Source: Alteromonas sp. KUL42
GTDB lineage: Bacteria > Pseudomonadota > Gammaproteobacteria > Enterobacterales > Alteromonadaceae
Length of the DNA stretch: 64,000 nucleotides
NCBI RefSeq assembly: GCF_006538325.1
Contig: NZ_BJKK01000002.1
Location: forward strand, 372,001-436,000
Direction of reading: 5' to 3'
Of the stretch, positions 55,637 through 64,000 are shown in pieces. The position numbers and the translations under genes are program-made. Each line of letters opens with the position of its first letter. Positions within the stretch are counted from its first letter, which is position 1. The notes below the pieces were generated by a model. The model worked only from the letters and a program-made list of their open reading frames with translations, searched no databases and was not told the origin of the DNA.

Positions 55637-55669
55637 ATGTATTGCAAATGAGAATTATTTGCAATACAT
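55637..55669. promoter_or_regulatory. Long palindrome, Fur-box-like
   Basis: Perfect 13-base arms ATGTATTGCAAAT (55637-55649) and ATTTGCAATACAT (55657-55669) enclose GAGAATT. The core GCAAATGAGAATTATTTGC matches the Fur consensus at 13 of 19 positions. No iron gene is adjacent; DUF3149 starts 218 bases away. Confidence 0.5.
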
Positions 55670-55767
55670 ATTTTGAAAAAATTTCACCTCGGTAATAATG
55701 CGCGCCATTAAAACCTCATACATCAGTTGTAATAATGGCCTTGCAGCGACTAAATCCTCACAGAAAA

Positions 55768-55781
55768 TTGACGTAGATCAA
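55768..55781. promoter_or_regulatory. FNR-like site 1
   Basis: TTGACGTAGATCAA matches the FNR consensus TTGAT-N4-ATCAA at 9 of 10 positions. Its centre is 50 bases before that of site 2. Confidence 0.55.
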
Positions 55782-55817
55782 ACTCGGTAACGCTCCTGAT
55801 AATCGCCAAAAGGGATG

Positions 55818-55831
55818 TTGATCTGGATCAT
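55818..55831 (+). promoter_or_regulatory. FNR-like site 2, at -41.5 of a predicted promoter
   Basis: TTGATCTGGATCAT matches FNR at 9 of 10 positions. A -10 element TACTAT (55854-55859) predicts a start near 55866, placing this site at about -41.5, the class II activator position. The gene downstream is the DUF3149 small protein. Confidence 0.6.
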
Positions 55832-55886
55832 GTATGGCGTGTGAATGTTCTTCTACTATCAGTACAAGTCAACGAGGAGAGCAATT

Positions 55887-56012
55887 ATGTTGTGGACAAT
55901 GATTAAAGATCCAGTGGTATGGGGTTCACTTTTAGGTATAGGCATTATTGTTGGTATGATGGTCTATTACACTTATTTGTTCATGCACAACAGTGCAGAT
56001 ATGGATAAGTAG
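55887..56012 (+). CDS. DUF3149 small membrane protein
   Basis: A 41-residue protein, MLWTMIKDPVVWGSLLGIGI continuing through a single membrane helix (~11-32) to a polar tail HNSADMDK. The DPV-x-x-GSL motif before the helix is typical of DUF3149. GAGGAGA lies 6 bases before ATG, a strong ribosome site. Two FNR-like sites and a good -10 element upstream indicate oxygen- or redox-controlled expression. The function is unknown; it may accompany respiratory membrane complexes. Confidence 0.8.
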   Translation: MLWTMIKDPVVWGSLLGIGIIVGMMVYYTYLFMHNSADMDK

Positions 56013-56033
56013 TCGATTAAGCTGAAAGTGAGC

Positions 56034-56634
56034 TTAACGTTTATTGTTGAAAAGCGGTACATCAATAAGTACTAATAATGCAGCTTGGCCGCCATATTCT
56101 AGCGGTGCTTGGTGAAATGCTCGTACATGAGGATGCTGAACTAAGTAATGCGGAAGTGCGGCCTTGAGTACGCCTTGCCCAAAGCCATGCATTATACTCA
56201 CGCAGTCAATTAATTCTTTACGTGCAGAATGAATGAGTGCCGCGAGTTCTGATTTCGCCATCTCTCTGGTTAATCCATGAAGGTCTAGCATCATCTCTGG
56301 TGAGTAGTCTCCGCGTCGAAGCTGCTTTAAAATATGTGTAGATTCACCCTCACGGCAATAACGCATCGGGCCTTCCTGCGGTAGTGCCGCTTGATACATA
56401 TCTGAAAAGTCAAATTCAGCAGCTAACTGCTTGCTATGTTTTAAGTTTTTACCCGATACCTGTTTTTCTTTTTGCCAACAATACGTTTTTGTCGGGTACT
56501 ATTTTATCTTGGGTGAGTGGTTTGACGCCTTGCATCGCGTCAGCAAATGAAAACGCCTCATCTTTCGCATCGTCAGTCGTTACTTTAAAAGCGTGCTTTT
56601 TTAAGGCTTTTAGTTCTTTTTTAAACGTTTTCAT
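56034..56634 (-). pseudogene. smrB: SmrB ribosome-rescue endonuclease, split by a +1 frameshift
   Basis: The first frame (ATG 56634) reads MKTFKKELKALKKHAF to KNVLLAKRKTGIG and stops. The second frame continues QVSGKNLKHSKQLAAEF, then MYQAALPQEGP and the Smr domain: LRRGDYSPEMMLDLHGLT, IMHGFGQGVLK, HPHVRAFHQAPLEYGGQAALLVLI. Dropping one base from either five-base run (T 56463-56467 or 56469-56473 on the + strand) joins them into a ~199-residue SmrB. SmrB cleaves mRNA at collided ribosomes. The DLHGLT and HGFG catalytic motifs are intact. prmB is divergent, the usual smrB neighbour. Confidence 0.88.
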
Positions 56635-56732
56635 TATGAATCAATGTATAAATTTACGCGGCTAGATTGTGTGAATTGGCAGTAAATGTGGGTATGATAC
56701 CAGCTTTAAAATTTTAGATGTACCCAAACACC

Positions 56733-57668
56733 ATGACCGACAAATTTTACCTCGAAGAAGCCATTAGCGATCTGCATACTTTGCTAGACATGACAAGGTG
56801 GGCGACCAGCCGTTTTAATGATGCAGCGTTATATTTCGGGCATGGTACAGACAACGCTTGGGACGAAGCAACAAGTCTTGTAATGCAAGCGCTTCATTTG
56901 CCTCATCCAATACTTGAGCAAGTAGGTGAACACTTACTTTCATCTCGTCTCACGAAAAGCGAACGCGAAAAAATTGCCGAATTAGTTTTAAAGCGGGTTC
57001 AAACCCGTATGCCATTGCCTTACATTACTAATGAAGCATGGTTCTGCGGCATGCCATTTTATGTTGATGAGCGTGTGCTTATACCTCGTTCGCCTTTTGC
57101 TGAACTTATTCAAAATGACTTCTCGCCATTTGTTACTGAAAGTCCAAGTTCTATTCTTGATATGTGCACAGGTGGCGGTTGCATTGCTATTGCGTTAGCC
57201 AACGCCTACCCAGAGGCTCAAGTAGACGCCGTGGATATCAGCAGTGACGCACTTGAAGTGGCGGATATTAACATTCAAGAACACGGGTTAAGTCATCGTG
57301 TTTACCCTATTCAATCAGACTTATTTTCAAGTCTTGAAGGTCAAATGTACGATCTCATCGTTTCTAACCCGCCCTATGTCGATGCACAAGACATGGCAGA
57401 CTTGCCTGAAGAGTATCACCACGAACCAGAACTAGCCCTAGCCGCTGGTGAAGATGGTCTTGAATTAGTTGATATCATGCTGCGCGAAGCGCCCACTTAC
57501 TTAAATGACGGTGGTTGGCTATTTGTTGAGGTGGGGAACAGTGAAGTGCATATGAATGTGCGTTTCCCAGGCCTTGAAGTGGTATGGCTAGAGTTTGAAA
57601 ATGGCGGCTCAGGTATTTTCGCGGTGCGTAAAGAGACACTGGTTCAGTATTTTAGTAGTAAGGATTAA
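56733..57668 (+). CDS. prmB: 50S ribosomal protein L3 glutamine methyltransferase
   Basis: An AdoMet-dependent enzyme that methylates Gln150 of L3. From ATG 56733 it is 311 residues and begins MTDKFYLEEAISDLHTLLDM, aligning with E. coli PrmB (310); the in-frame ATG at 56718 has no better ribosome site. The AdoMet motif DMCTGGGCIAIA is at 143-154 and the Gln-methylating signature NPPY at 212-215. aroC follows after 9 bases, the usual prmB-aroC order, so cotranscription is likely. Confidence 0.95.
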   Translation: MTDKFYLEEAISDLHTLLDMTRWATSRFNDAALYFGHGTDNAWDEATSLVMQALHLPHPILEQVGEHLLSSRLTKSEREKIAELVLKRVQTRMPLPYITNEAWFCGMPFYVDERVLIPRSPFAELIQNDFSPFVTESPSSILDMCTGGGCIAIALANAYPEAQVDAVDISSDALEVADINIQEHGLSHRVYPIQSDLFSSLEGQMYDLIVSNPPYVDAQDMADLPEEYHHEPELALAAGEDGLELVDIMLREAPTYLNDGGWLFVEVGNSEVHMNVRFPGLEVVWLEFENGGSGIFAVRKETLVQYFSSKD

Positions 57669-57677
57669 CGGTTTATT

Positions 57678-58775
57678 ATGTCAGGTAACAGCTTTGGAAA
57701 ACTTTTTACTGTCACCACGTTTGGCGAAAGTCATGGAATTGCTATTGGTGGCGTGGTCGATGGTTGTCCTCCTGGATTAACAATCACTGAAGAAGACTTG
57801 CAGGTTGATTTAGATCGCCGCAAACCCGGTACTTCTCGATACACAACGGCTCGTCGTGAAGACGACGAAGTTCAAATTTTATCGGGTGTATTTGAGGGAA
57901 AAACCACAGGTACCAGTATTGGGTTGTTAATTAAAAACAAAGATCAACGCAGTCAAGATTACGGCAACATAAAAGACCGTTTTCGTCCAGGTCACGCAGA
58001 TTATACTTACGATCAGAAATATGGAAGCCGTGACTATCGTGGGGGAGGGCGTTCTTCTGCCCGCGAAACTGCAATTCGCGTTGCTGCTGGTGGTATCGCT
58101 AAAAAATACCTAAAGGAGCAGTTTGGTATTGAAGTACTGGGGTATTTGTCGCAGCTAGGCCCCGTCACCGTAGAAACCGTTGATCACGCCATCACTAATA
58201 CCAACCCATTCTTTTGCCCAGATGCCAGTAAACTCGAAGCACTTGATGAATACATGCGCGACTTGAAAAAATCTGGTGACAGTATTGGCGCCAAAGTTTC
58301 TGTGGTCGCGAAGAACGTTCCAGTAGGTTTAGGTGAGCCGGTATTCGACCGATTAGATGCTGAGATTGCTCATGCAATGATGGGCATAAACGCGGTAAAA
58401 GGTGTAGAAATTGGTGATGGTTTTGATGTTATTACCCAAAAAGGCAGTGAACATCGCGACACATTAACGCCAGATGGATTTACCTCCAATCACGCAGGTG
58501 GTGTTCTAGGTGGTATTTCTACCGGGCAAGATATTGAAGTGCACATGGCTCTAAAGCCAACGTCGAGTATTTCAGTACCTGGAAAAACCATCAACAAAGA
58601 CAATGAAGAAATCGATATTGTCACCAAAGGACGTCACGACCCTTGTGTTGGTATTCGCGCTGTACCCATTGCTGAAGCCATGCTAGCTATTGTATTGATG
58701 GATCATCTTCTTCGTCACAGAGCGCAGAATGCGGGTGTTGTTTCGACTACTAAACCAATTGCCGGGCAGATTTAG
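57678..58775 (+). CDS. aroC: Chorismate synthase
   Basis: A 365-residue enzyme, the last step of the shikimate pathway (EPSP to chorismate, reduced FMN required). Signatures are [18 protein letters not shown] at the N-terminus, [15 protein letters not shown], the [12 protein letters not shown] block with conserved Arg/Ser and the C-terminal [17 protein letters not shown]. It lies 9 bases after prmB on the same strand. The next gene starts 167 bases later. Confidence 0.97.
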   Translation: MSGNSFGKLFTVTTFGESHGIAIGGVVDGCPPGLTITEEDLQVDLDRRKPGTSRYTTARREDDEVQILSGVFEGKTTGTSIGLLIKNKDQRSQDYGNIKDRFRPGHADYTYDQKYGSRDYRGGGRSSARETAIRVAAGGIAKKYLKEQFGIEVLGYLSQLGPVTVETVDHAITNTNPFFCPDASKLEALDEYMRDLKKSGDSIGAKVSVVAKNVPVGLGEPVFDRLDAEIAHAMMGINAVKGVEIGDGFDVITQKGSEHRDTLTPDGFTSNHAGGVLGGISTGQDIEVHMALKPTSSISVPGKTINKDNEEIDIVTKGRHDPCVGIRAVPIAEAMLAIVLMDHLLRHRAQNAGVVSTTKPIAGQI

Positions 58776-58942
58776 GCTAAGTACTAGACCTTTGTCATTT
58801 ACTTGTAAATGGCATTTATCACATTACATTCACAAAGATTGATGCAAAGGCCAACACGCTCTAGCACTTTGCATAAATAACACTAAAATTACTGTACGCC
58901 ACTAACTTGTTTTAGTGGCGTATTTGCATATGGAGATGTGCA

Positions 58943-60154
58943 TTGACACAAAAACATACACCGGTAAGTAATGATCCAACCAACATCGGTAAATCATCAT
59001 TAATCATATTGGCGGTAACCTATTGGCTTTATTTCGGCCAACTCGGTGTACTTGTGCCATACCTTGGTATTTTTCTCGATGGAAGAGGTTTTTCATCCGC
59101 AGAGATTGGTGAACTTTTTGCAATTATTACCCTTGCTCGTATCTTAGGTCCTGGTCTGTGGGCAGGTGTAGCCGATAAAACCGGTAATGCCATTGGCGTT
59201 ATGCGTTTAGGGTGTTTGCTGACCGTACTGACTTTTAGTTCGGTACTGTACTTCACGAGCTTTTGGGGTTTAACCCTGTCTTTTGGACTAATGATGATGT
59301 TCTGGACAGCCGTACTCCCCCAACTTGAAGTGATCACTATGAACTCGGTATCAAAAACCAATGTCACTTACGGCCAAATTCGTTTATGGGGCAGTGTTGG
59401 TTTTATTTGTCTAACCGTCATGGTTGGTAAAGCACTAGATATTTTTTCAACCGAGACGCCTGTTATCGTGAGTCTTGGTGTGTTGGTTTTACTCTTTGTA
59501 AGTACTTTGTTTATTAATGCTCCGCCAGAAAAAGTAACCGAGAGTCACGCCATAGGCAGTATATGGGGCTTTGTTAAGCAGAAACCCTTTGCGGTATTTA
59601 TATTCGCCTCTGCGTGTTTACAAATTAGTTTTGGCGCGTTTTATGGCTTTTTTGCATTGTACATGAGGGATTTGGGCTACAGTGGCCAGCAAACTGGTAT
59701 TTTTATTGCCCTTGGCGTGTTAGCTGAAGTAGGTGTTTTTATTATTGCGCGAAGACTTATTAGTCGATTCGGCGTTTGGAATCTACTCTTCGCTAGCTTA
59801 GCGTTAACGGCGCTGCGTTGGTATTTTATGGCCGCTTTTGCAGATTACTTTGCAGTGATCGTTTTAACGCAACTCATTCATGCATTGAGTTTCGGCCTTA
59901 CCCATGCGGTGTCAGTTCACTTCATCCATCAGTTTCTACCCAAAGCTTTTCAAAGTCGCGGACAAGCGGTTTACATCAGTATTGCGTTTGGTCTTGGCGG
60001 CGCTTGCGGCAATTATATGGCAGGGCAGCAGTGGGCGCAGGGAACAAACGCATATGAAACCTTTATAACCGCCGCAATATTTGCACTACTTGGAGCGCTA
60101 TCGCTGCTGTTATGTTCAAGGAAGTCATTGGACAAGCCACCACAACCTGTTTAG
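58943..60154 (+). CDS. MFS transporter, HcaT/LacY-like (3-phenylpropionate permease type)
   Basis: This 403-residue protein has 12 membrane helices. It starts in ILAVTYWLYFGQLGVLVPYL, then FLDGRGFSSAEIGELFAIIT and ILGPGLWAGVADKTGNAIGV, the layout of the MFS_1-like HcaT family of proton symporters. The start is TTG with GGAG 7 bases upstream; no better ATG exists. It stands between aroC and the convergent spoVR gene, overlapping its 3' end by 4 bases. The substrate is not deducible; phenylpropionate is only the family's named example. Confidence 0.87.
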   Translation: MTQKHTPVSNDPTNIGKSSLIILAVTYWLYFGQLGVLVPYLGIFLDGRGFSSAEIGELFAIITLARILGPGLWAGVADKTGNAIGVMRLGCLLTVLTFSSVLYFTSFWGLTLSFGLMMMFWTAVLPQLEVITMNSVSKTNVTYGQIRLWGSVGFICLTVMVGKALDIFSTETPVIVSLGVLVLLFVSTLFINAPPEKVTESHAIGSIWGFVKQKPFAVFIFASACLQISFGAFYGFFALYMRDLGYSGQQTGIFIALGVLAEVGVFIIARRLISRFGVWNLLFASLALTALRWYFMAAFADYFAVIVLTQLIHALSFGLTHAVSVHFIHQFLPKAFQSRGQAVYISIAFGLGGACGNYMAGQQWAQGTNAYETFITAAIFALLGALSLLLCSRKSLDKPPQPV

Positions 60155-61701
60155 TCAGGATGTGGTGCTCGCTTGCACTCACAAATGACGGAAGTGTCAC
60201 CGTTTCCGTTGTCTTGTTCTAGACGTACATCAAACTTCCAGAGTCTGTGTAAATGTCGCATTACCTCATCTTTCGAGTCGGCGAGTGGTATGCCTTTTTG
60301 CGGCGTGTAGCGCAGAGTGAGTGAGCGATCGCCTCTCACATCCACATTGTAAACTTGAATGTCTGGCTCTAAATTGCTCAAGTTATATTGGGCAGAAAGT
60401 TTTTCTCGGATAGTGGCATACCCCATTTCATCGTGAATTGCACTAACACTGATATAAGGTTTTTCCGCATCATCCTCTAGAGAAAACAACTTAAAGTCTC
60501 TGATCACTTTGGGCGAGAGAAACTGGCTAATAAAGCTCTCATCCTTGAAATTTTCCATTGCGAAATGCACAGTTTCCAGCCAGTCTTTGCCTGCGATATT
60601 GGGCAAATATCGGTAGTCTTCTTCGGTTGGCGACTGACAAACCCGTTTGATATCCATGAACATAGAAAACCCCAATGCATAGGGGTTTATGCCTGAATAG
60701 TAAGGGCTATTGTAGTCGGGTTGCATCACTACACTGGAATGACTGTGTAGAAATTCCATCATGAAACGGTCACTTACCAACCCTTCATCGTACATCTCAT
60801 TTAAAATATGATAATGCCAGAAACAGGCCCAGCCCTCGTTCATCACTTGGGTTTGTTTTTGAGGATAAAAGTATTGGGATATTTTTCTTACAATACGAAC
60901 AATTTCACGTTGCCATGGCTCTAAAAGCGGTGCATTTTTCTCGATAAAATACAGAATGTTCTCTTGAGGCTCTTGAGGAAAGCGTACCTTCTCTTTACTT
61001 TTGTGATGAGAGCTCTCTGGCAGCGTGCGCCACAATTCATTGACCTGTGATTGCAGATAAGCTTCACGCTCTTTTTGACGGCTTTTTTCTTCTTGTAGCG
61101 ATATTTTTTGTGGGCGTTTATAGCGATCAACACCAAAGTTCATCAATGCATGGCAAGAATCGAGCATATTCTCGACTTCATCATAGCCAAATTTTTGCTC
61201 ACATTTTGCGATGTAATTCTTGGCAAAGACTAAATAATCGATAATTGAACCGGCATCAGTCCAAGTTTTAAATAGGTAATTACCTTTAAAAAAGGAATTG
61301 TGGCCGTAACAGGCATGTGCCATTACCAGTGCCTGCATCGTAATGGTGTTTTCTTCCATTAGATAAGCGATGCACGGGTTGGAGTTAATCACAATCTCGT
61401 AGGCAAGGCCCATATGACCCCGTCTATATTGCTGCTCAGTTTGGATGAACTTTTTGCCAAAAGACCAGTGTGTGTAGTTCAACGGCATACCAATACTGGC
61501 GTATGCGTCCATCATTTGTTCAGCAGTTATGACTTCGATTTGATTAGGGTAGGTGTCGAGCTTAAATTTTTGCGCAATACGATCGATATGTTGCTCGTAC
61601 TCCTCAATTAACGGAAACGTCCAGTCAGGACCATCGTGTAAACGATGACGAGGCGTGTCTGACAATACAGCGGTATCTTTGTGCTTAGTGTCGGTCATCA
61701 T
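60151..61701 (-). CDS. SpoVR-family protein (YcgB-like)
   Basis: A 516-residue cytosolic protein close to E. coli YcgB: DGPDWTFPLIEEYEQHIDRI, DTYPNQIEVITAEQMMDAY, GLAYEIVINSNPCIAYLMEE and QVMNEGWACFWHYHILNEMY, the last His/Glu-rich as in a metalloenzyme-like core. It is the third gene of the prkA-DUF444-spoVR operon, found across proteobacteria and induced in stationary phase or stress (in E. coli by RpoS). The biochemical activity is not established. The gap to the DUF444 gene is 36 bases. Confidence 0.92.
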   Translation of the reverse strand: MMTDTKHKDTAVLSDTPRHRLHDGPDWTFPLIEEYEQHIDRIAQKFKLDTYPNQIEVITAEQMMDAYASIGMPLNYTHWSFGKKFIQTEQQYRRGHMGLAYEIVINSNPCIAYLMEENTITMQALVMAHACYGHNSFFKGNYLFKTWTDAGSIIDYLVFAKNYIAKCEQKFGYDEVENMLDSCHALMNFGVDRYKRPQKISLQEEKSRQKEREAYLQSQVNELWRTLPESSHHKSKEKVRFPQEPQENILYFIEKNAPLLEPWQREIVRIVRKISQYFYPQKQTQVMNEGWACFWHYHILNEMYDEGLVSDRFMMEFLHSHSSVVMQPDYNSPYYSGINPYALGFSMFMDIKRVCQSPTEEDYRYLPNIAGKDWLETVHFAMENFKDESFISQFLSPKVIRDFKLFSLEDDAEKPYISVSAIHDEMGYATIREKLSAQYNLSNLEPDIQVYNVDVRGDRSLTLRYTPQKGIPLADSKDEVMRHLHRLWKFDVRLEQDNGNGDTSVICECKRAPHPD

Positions 61702-61737
61702 TATCGGCTCTCATTTTAATCTACTCTTAATTAAAAA

Positions 61738-63021
61738 CTACTGTGAACGTGATTCATTTTCAGAGCGTTTGAAAAGCTCTCTGAAAACCGGATAAATATC
61801 AGACTGTGTTTGAATATGCTTACACACAAAATTATCGTGTGTTTGGGCTACCTTTTCATATTCTCGCCACAGGGTTTGATGCTGTCGTTCGGTAATTTCT
61901 ATATAGGCATAATAGCGGGTGAAGGGCAGTAATTTAGAGACTAGTAATTCCCGACACTGAGGCGAATCATCAGCCCAGTTATCACCGTCTGAAGCTTGAG
62001 CGGCGTATATATTCCAGTTACCGTCTTTGTAACGCTCTTGAACGATGTCATCCATCAATTTCAGTGCGCTAGACACAATGGTGCCGCCGGTCTCTTGAGA
62101 ATAGAAAAACTCTTGTTCATCAACTTCTTTGGCTTGAGTGTGATGGCGGATATAGACCACTTCCACATTTTCATAGGTTCGGGTAAGAAACAAATACAGC
62201 AATATATAAAACCGCTTTGCCATATCTTTGGTAGCTTGATCCATAGAGCCTGAAACATCCATTAAGCAAAACATGACAGCTTTGCTGGAAGGGAGTGCTC
62301 GACGGTCATAGTTCTTAAAGCGCAGGTCGAACGTATCTATAAATGGAATACGCGCAATCTTGGCTTTTAGGGTTATGATTTCCTCCTCTAATGCAAGTAC
62401 CGCTAGCGTATTGTCGTGGGGGTCGTTAAGTAAGTCCTCTAGCTTATCTTCACATTCTTTCAGTCTGCGTTTATCAGTAGCGCCCAATGCAATACGTCTT
62501 GCAACTGAGCCCTTCAAGGAGCGCACAATATCGAGATTACTCGGCACACCATCGGTTTGATAACCCGCGCGATAGGTCTCAAATTGTGTCACTTTATCAA
62601 ATTGATTTTTTTGTAAATTGGGAAGGGCAAGGTCTTCAAACAGCAAGTCGAGGTATTCATCTTTGGAAATTGAGAACACAAACTCATCTTGTCCTTCACC
62701 TTCATTGCTGGCGTCACCTTCACCTGCTCCATTAGCACCTCCGCCTGGTGGCCGATCAATTTTGTCACCAGCAGTGAATTGATCGTTTCCAGGGTGTACT
62801 CTATCTCGGCTACCACCTCTCCCAGTATGGAAAATTGGCTCTGAAATATCACGTGAAGGAATACTGATCTGTTCTCCTGATTCCACATCAGTAACAGACC
62901 GCTTTCCTACTGCATCGGAAACAGCGCGTTTTATTTGCTGCTTATAGCGCTTAATAAAACGTTGGCGGTTAACGGTACTTTTTCCCTTGCTGTTAAGCCT
63001 TCGGTCAATAAAATGTGCCAT
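61738..63021 (-). CDS. DUF444 family protein (YeaH/YhbH-like, vWA-type)
   Basis: A 427-residue protein. The N-terminus [20 protein letters not shown] matches E. coli YeaH, so ATG 63021 (CAGGTG upstream) is preferred over the GTG at 63027. A Gly-rich, flexible region (~80-108, [18 protein letters not shown]) separates it from a von Willebrand A-like half with the metal-ion site [12 protein letters not shown] (~248). It partners the PrkA kinase and SpoVR in a conserved stress operon; its exact role is unknown. Confidence 0.92.
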   Translation of the reverse strand: MAHFIDRRLNSKGKSTVNRQRFIKRYKQQIKRAVSDAVGKRSVTDVESGEQISIPSRDISEPIFHTGRGGSRDRVHPGNDQFTAGDKIDRPPGGGANGAGEGDASNEGEGQDEFVFSISKDEYLDLLFEDLALPNLQKNQFDKVTQFETYRAGYQTDGVPSNLDIVRSLKGSVARRIALGATDKRRLKECEDKLEDLLNDPHDNTLAVLALEEEIITLKAKIARIPFIDTFDLRFKNYDRRALPSSKAVMFCLMDVSGSMDQATKDMAKRFYILLYLFLTRTYENVEVVYIRHHTQAKEVDEQEFFYSQETGGTIVSSALKLMDDIVQERYKDGNWNIYAAQASDGDNWADDSPQCRELLVSKLLPFTRYYAYIEITERQHQTLWREYEKVAQTHDNFVCKHIQTQSDIYPVFRELFKRSENESRSQ

Positions 63022-63191
63022 AAACACCTGCTTGTCTTAACGTGTACTTCGGATATCAGTGCAAAGCGCCGCTCTGTTTTCCGCTCTCTGGGCCGCACAT
63101 AGTGCCGCTTTATTTACTGTACACGATTTGTTGTACAAGACGGCTTTCTCTGCGCTATTGCACCACTTTGATCTATGCGCCCTGCATAATG

Positions 63192-64000
63192 CTAGGACGC
63201 TTTGCGCACACGTAAATACCACTCACATAGCAAGCGCACTTGCTTTTTGGTATATCCTTTTTGGGTCATACGATTTACAAAGTCGTCGTGCTTCTTCTGC
63301 TCATCTGCCGACCCTTTGGTATTAAAGGAAATAACCGGAAGTAGGTCCTCAGTATTTGAGAACATTTTCTTCTCAATCACAGTTCTGAGCTTTTCATAGC
63401 TTGTCCAAGAAGGATTTTTACCGGCATTATTCGCACGAGCTCGCAATACAAAGTTAACAATTTCATTCCTGAAATCTTTAGGATTGCTGATACCAGCCGG
63501 CTTTTCTGTTTTTTCAAGTTCGGCATTCAATGACGCTCTATCAAAGAGCTGACCGGTTTCTGGGTCTCGATATTCCTGGTCTTGGATCCAAAAATCGGCA
63601 TAAGTTACGTAGCGGTCAAATAAGTTCTGGCCGTATTCAGAATACGACTCTAAGTAGGCGGTTTGAATTTCTTTACCGATAAACTCAACATAGCGAGGAA
63701 TCAGGTAACCTTTTAAAAATTCTAAATACCTGTCGCTGGTGTCTTGTGGAAACTGTTCACGCTCAATTTGACGTTCGAGTACGTAAAACAGATGAACAGG
63801 GTTGGCCGCAACTTCTTGATGATCGAAATTAAAAACCCGAGACAATATCTTAAACGCAAAGCGCGTCGATAACCCTTCCATGCCTTCGTCAACACCGGCG
63901 TAATCTCGGTATTCTTGATACGACTTGGCTTTGGGATCGGTATCTTTCAGACTTTCACCGTCATAGACTCGCATTTTAGAAAATAAGCTAGAGTTCTCTG
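63192..64000 (-). CDS. PrkA-family serine protein kinase (YeaG-like), 5' part beyond window
   Basis: The frame is open to the right edge; only the C-terminal 269 residues are visible. They match E. coli YeaG closely: MRVYDGESLKDTDPKAKSYQ, EYGQNLFDRYVTYADFWIQD and ending RLLCEWYLRVRK. This part contains the kinase-like region that follows the missing AAA+ ATPase half. It is the first gene of the operon that continues with DUF444 (170-base gap) and SpoVR. The start codon lies outside the window. Confidence 0.93.
   Translation of the reverse strand, partial: ENSSLFSKMRVYDGESLKDTDPKAKSYQEYRDYAGVDEGMEGLSTRFAFKILSRVFNFDHQEVAANPVHLFYVLERQIEREQFPQDTSDRYLEFLKGYLIPRYVEFIGKEIQTAYLESYSEYGQNLFDRYVTYADFWIQDQEYRDPETGQLFDRASLNAELEKTEKPAGISNPKDFRNEIVNFVLRARANNAGKNPSWTSYEKLRTVIEKKMFSNTEDLLPVISFNTKGSADEQKKHDDFVNRMTQKGYTKKQVRLLCEWYLRVRKAS

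Noticed and set aside
55637-55669. Palindrome as a transposon end or attachment site
   Set aside because: No second copy, target duplication or transposase/integrase is visible nearby.
63022-63191. Repeated GCGG/AGAGCGG-like words between prkA and the DUF444 gene
   Set aside because: Copies are short and irregular and no stable hairpin or repeat unit could be defined.
1-64000. tRNA, rRNA, CRISPR array, prophage or insertion sequence
   Set aside because: None could be recognised by eye; a tRNA or small-RNA search would be needed to exclude short RNA genes.

Overview
The window looks like ordinary chromosome of an aerobic marine gammaproteobacterium, most likely Alteromonadales (Alteromonas or a close relative). 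This is inferred from the gene families, a moderate GC content, a TonB/Fur iron receptor, the mixture of signalling genes, and the gene sets prmB-aroC-smrB, prfB-lysS and prkA-DUF444-spoVR. No rRNA, tRNA, CRISPR array, prophage or insertion sequence was recognised. No database search was possible, so family names rest on reading motifs.

Layout. 1-2.9 kb: a LysR regulator (cut by the window edge) divergent from an MFS exporter and dkgB. 2.9-5.6 kb: a MarR-HlyD-DUF2955 efflux operon with a clear double operator. 5.9-9.3 kb: prfC-argS, closed by a strong terminator. 9.4-12.6 kb: an FMN reductase, a DUF2167 protein and an orphan biotin-dependent carboxyltransferase. 12.7-33 kb: a signalling-rich stretch with four c-di-GMP proteins (an ethylene-receptor-like GGDEF protein, GAF-GAF-GGDEF-EAL, a propeller-GGDEF and REC-GGDEF), a PQQ alcohol dehydrogenase with its LuxR-type response regulator, a TPR-sulfotransferase, a Cds1-like PLP enzyme, and a LysR/qorB pair. 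33.5-36.1 kb: a Fur-box TonB receptor. 36.2-46.3 kb: prfB (with its programmed +1 frameshift), lysS, panE, an RluA-type synthase, an HPt protein, an M16 peptidase lipoprotein and gshA. 46.4-47.9 kb: a lytic-transglycosylase-like lipoprotein and an MBL-fold protein. 48.2-55.6 kb: a MacAB-like ABC export operon (small membrane protein, adaptor, ATPase, two permeases) running into an NtrC-type regulator and its kinase. 55.6-64 kb: a 41-residue DUF3149 protein behind two FNR-like sites, smrB, prmB, aroC, an HcaT-like MFS, and the spoVR/DUF444/prkA stress operon (prkA cut by the right edge).

Two observations stand out. First, five genes (26007-28893, 28928-29339, 46393-47032, 47054-47921, 56034-56634) are each broken in the same way: one extra base in a run of 5-7 A or T. 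Removing that base restores a complete family-typical protein every time. This is either a homopolymer over-call in the assembly or slippage in a mutator lineage. Second, the GGDEF protein at 12715-13689 carries, in its membrane domain, the residues that bind copper and ethylene in plant ETR1, with identical spacing through the Asp-to-His core. It is therefore a candidate copper/ethylene-responsive diguanylate cyclase. A third, weaker idea is that the ABC export operon is autoregulated by its own sigma-54 activator through a GTGTCCG-N3-CGGACAC site.
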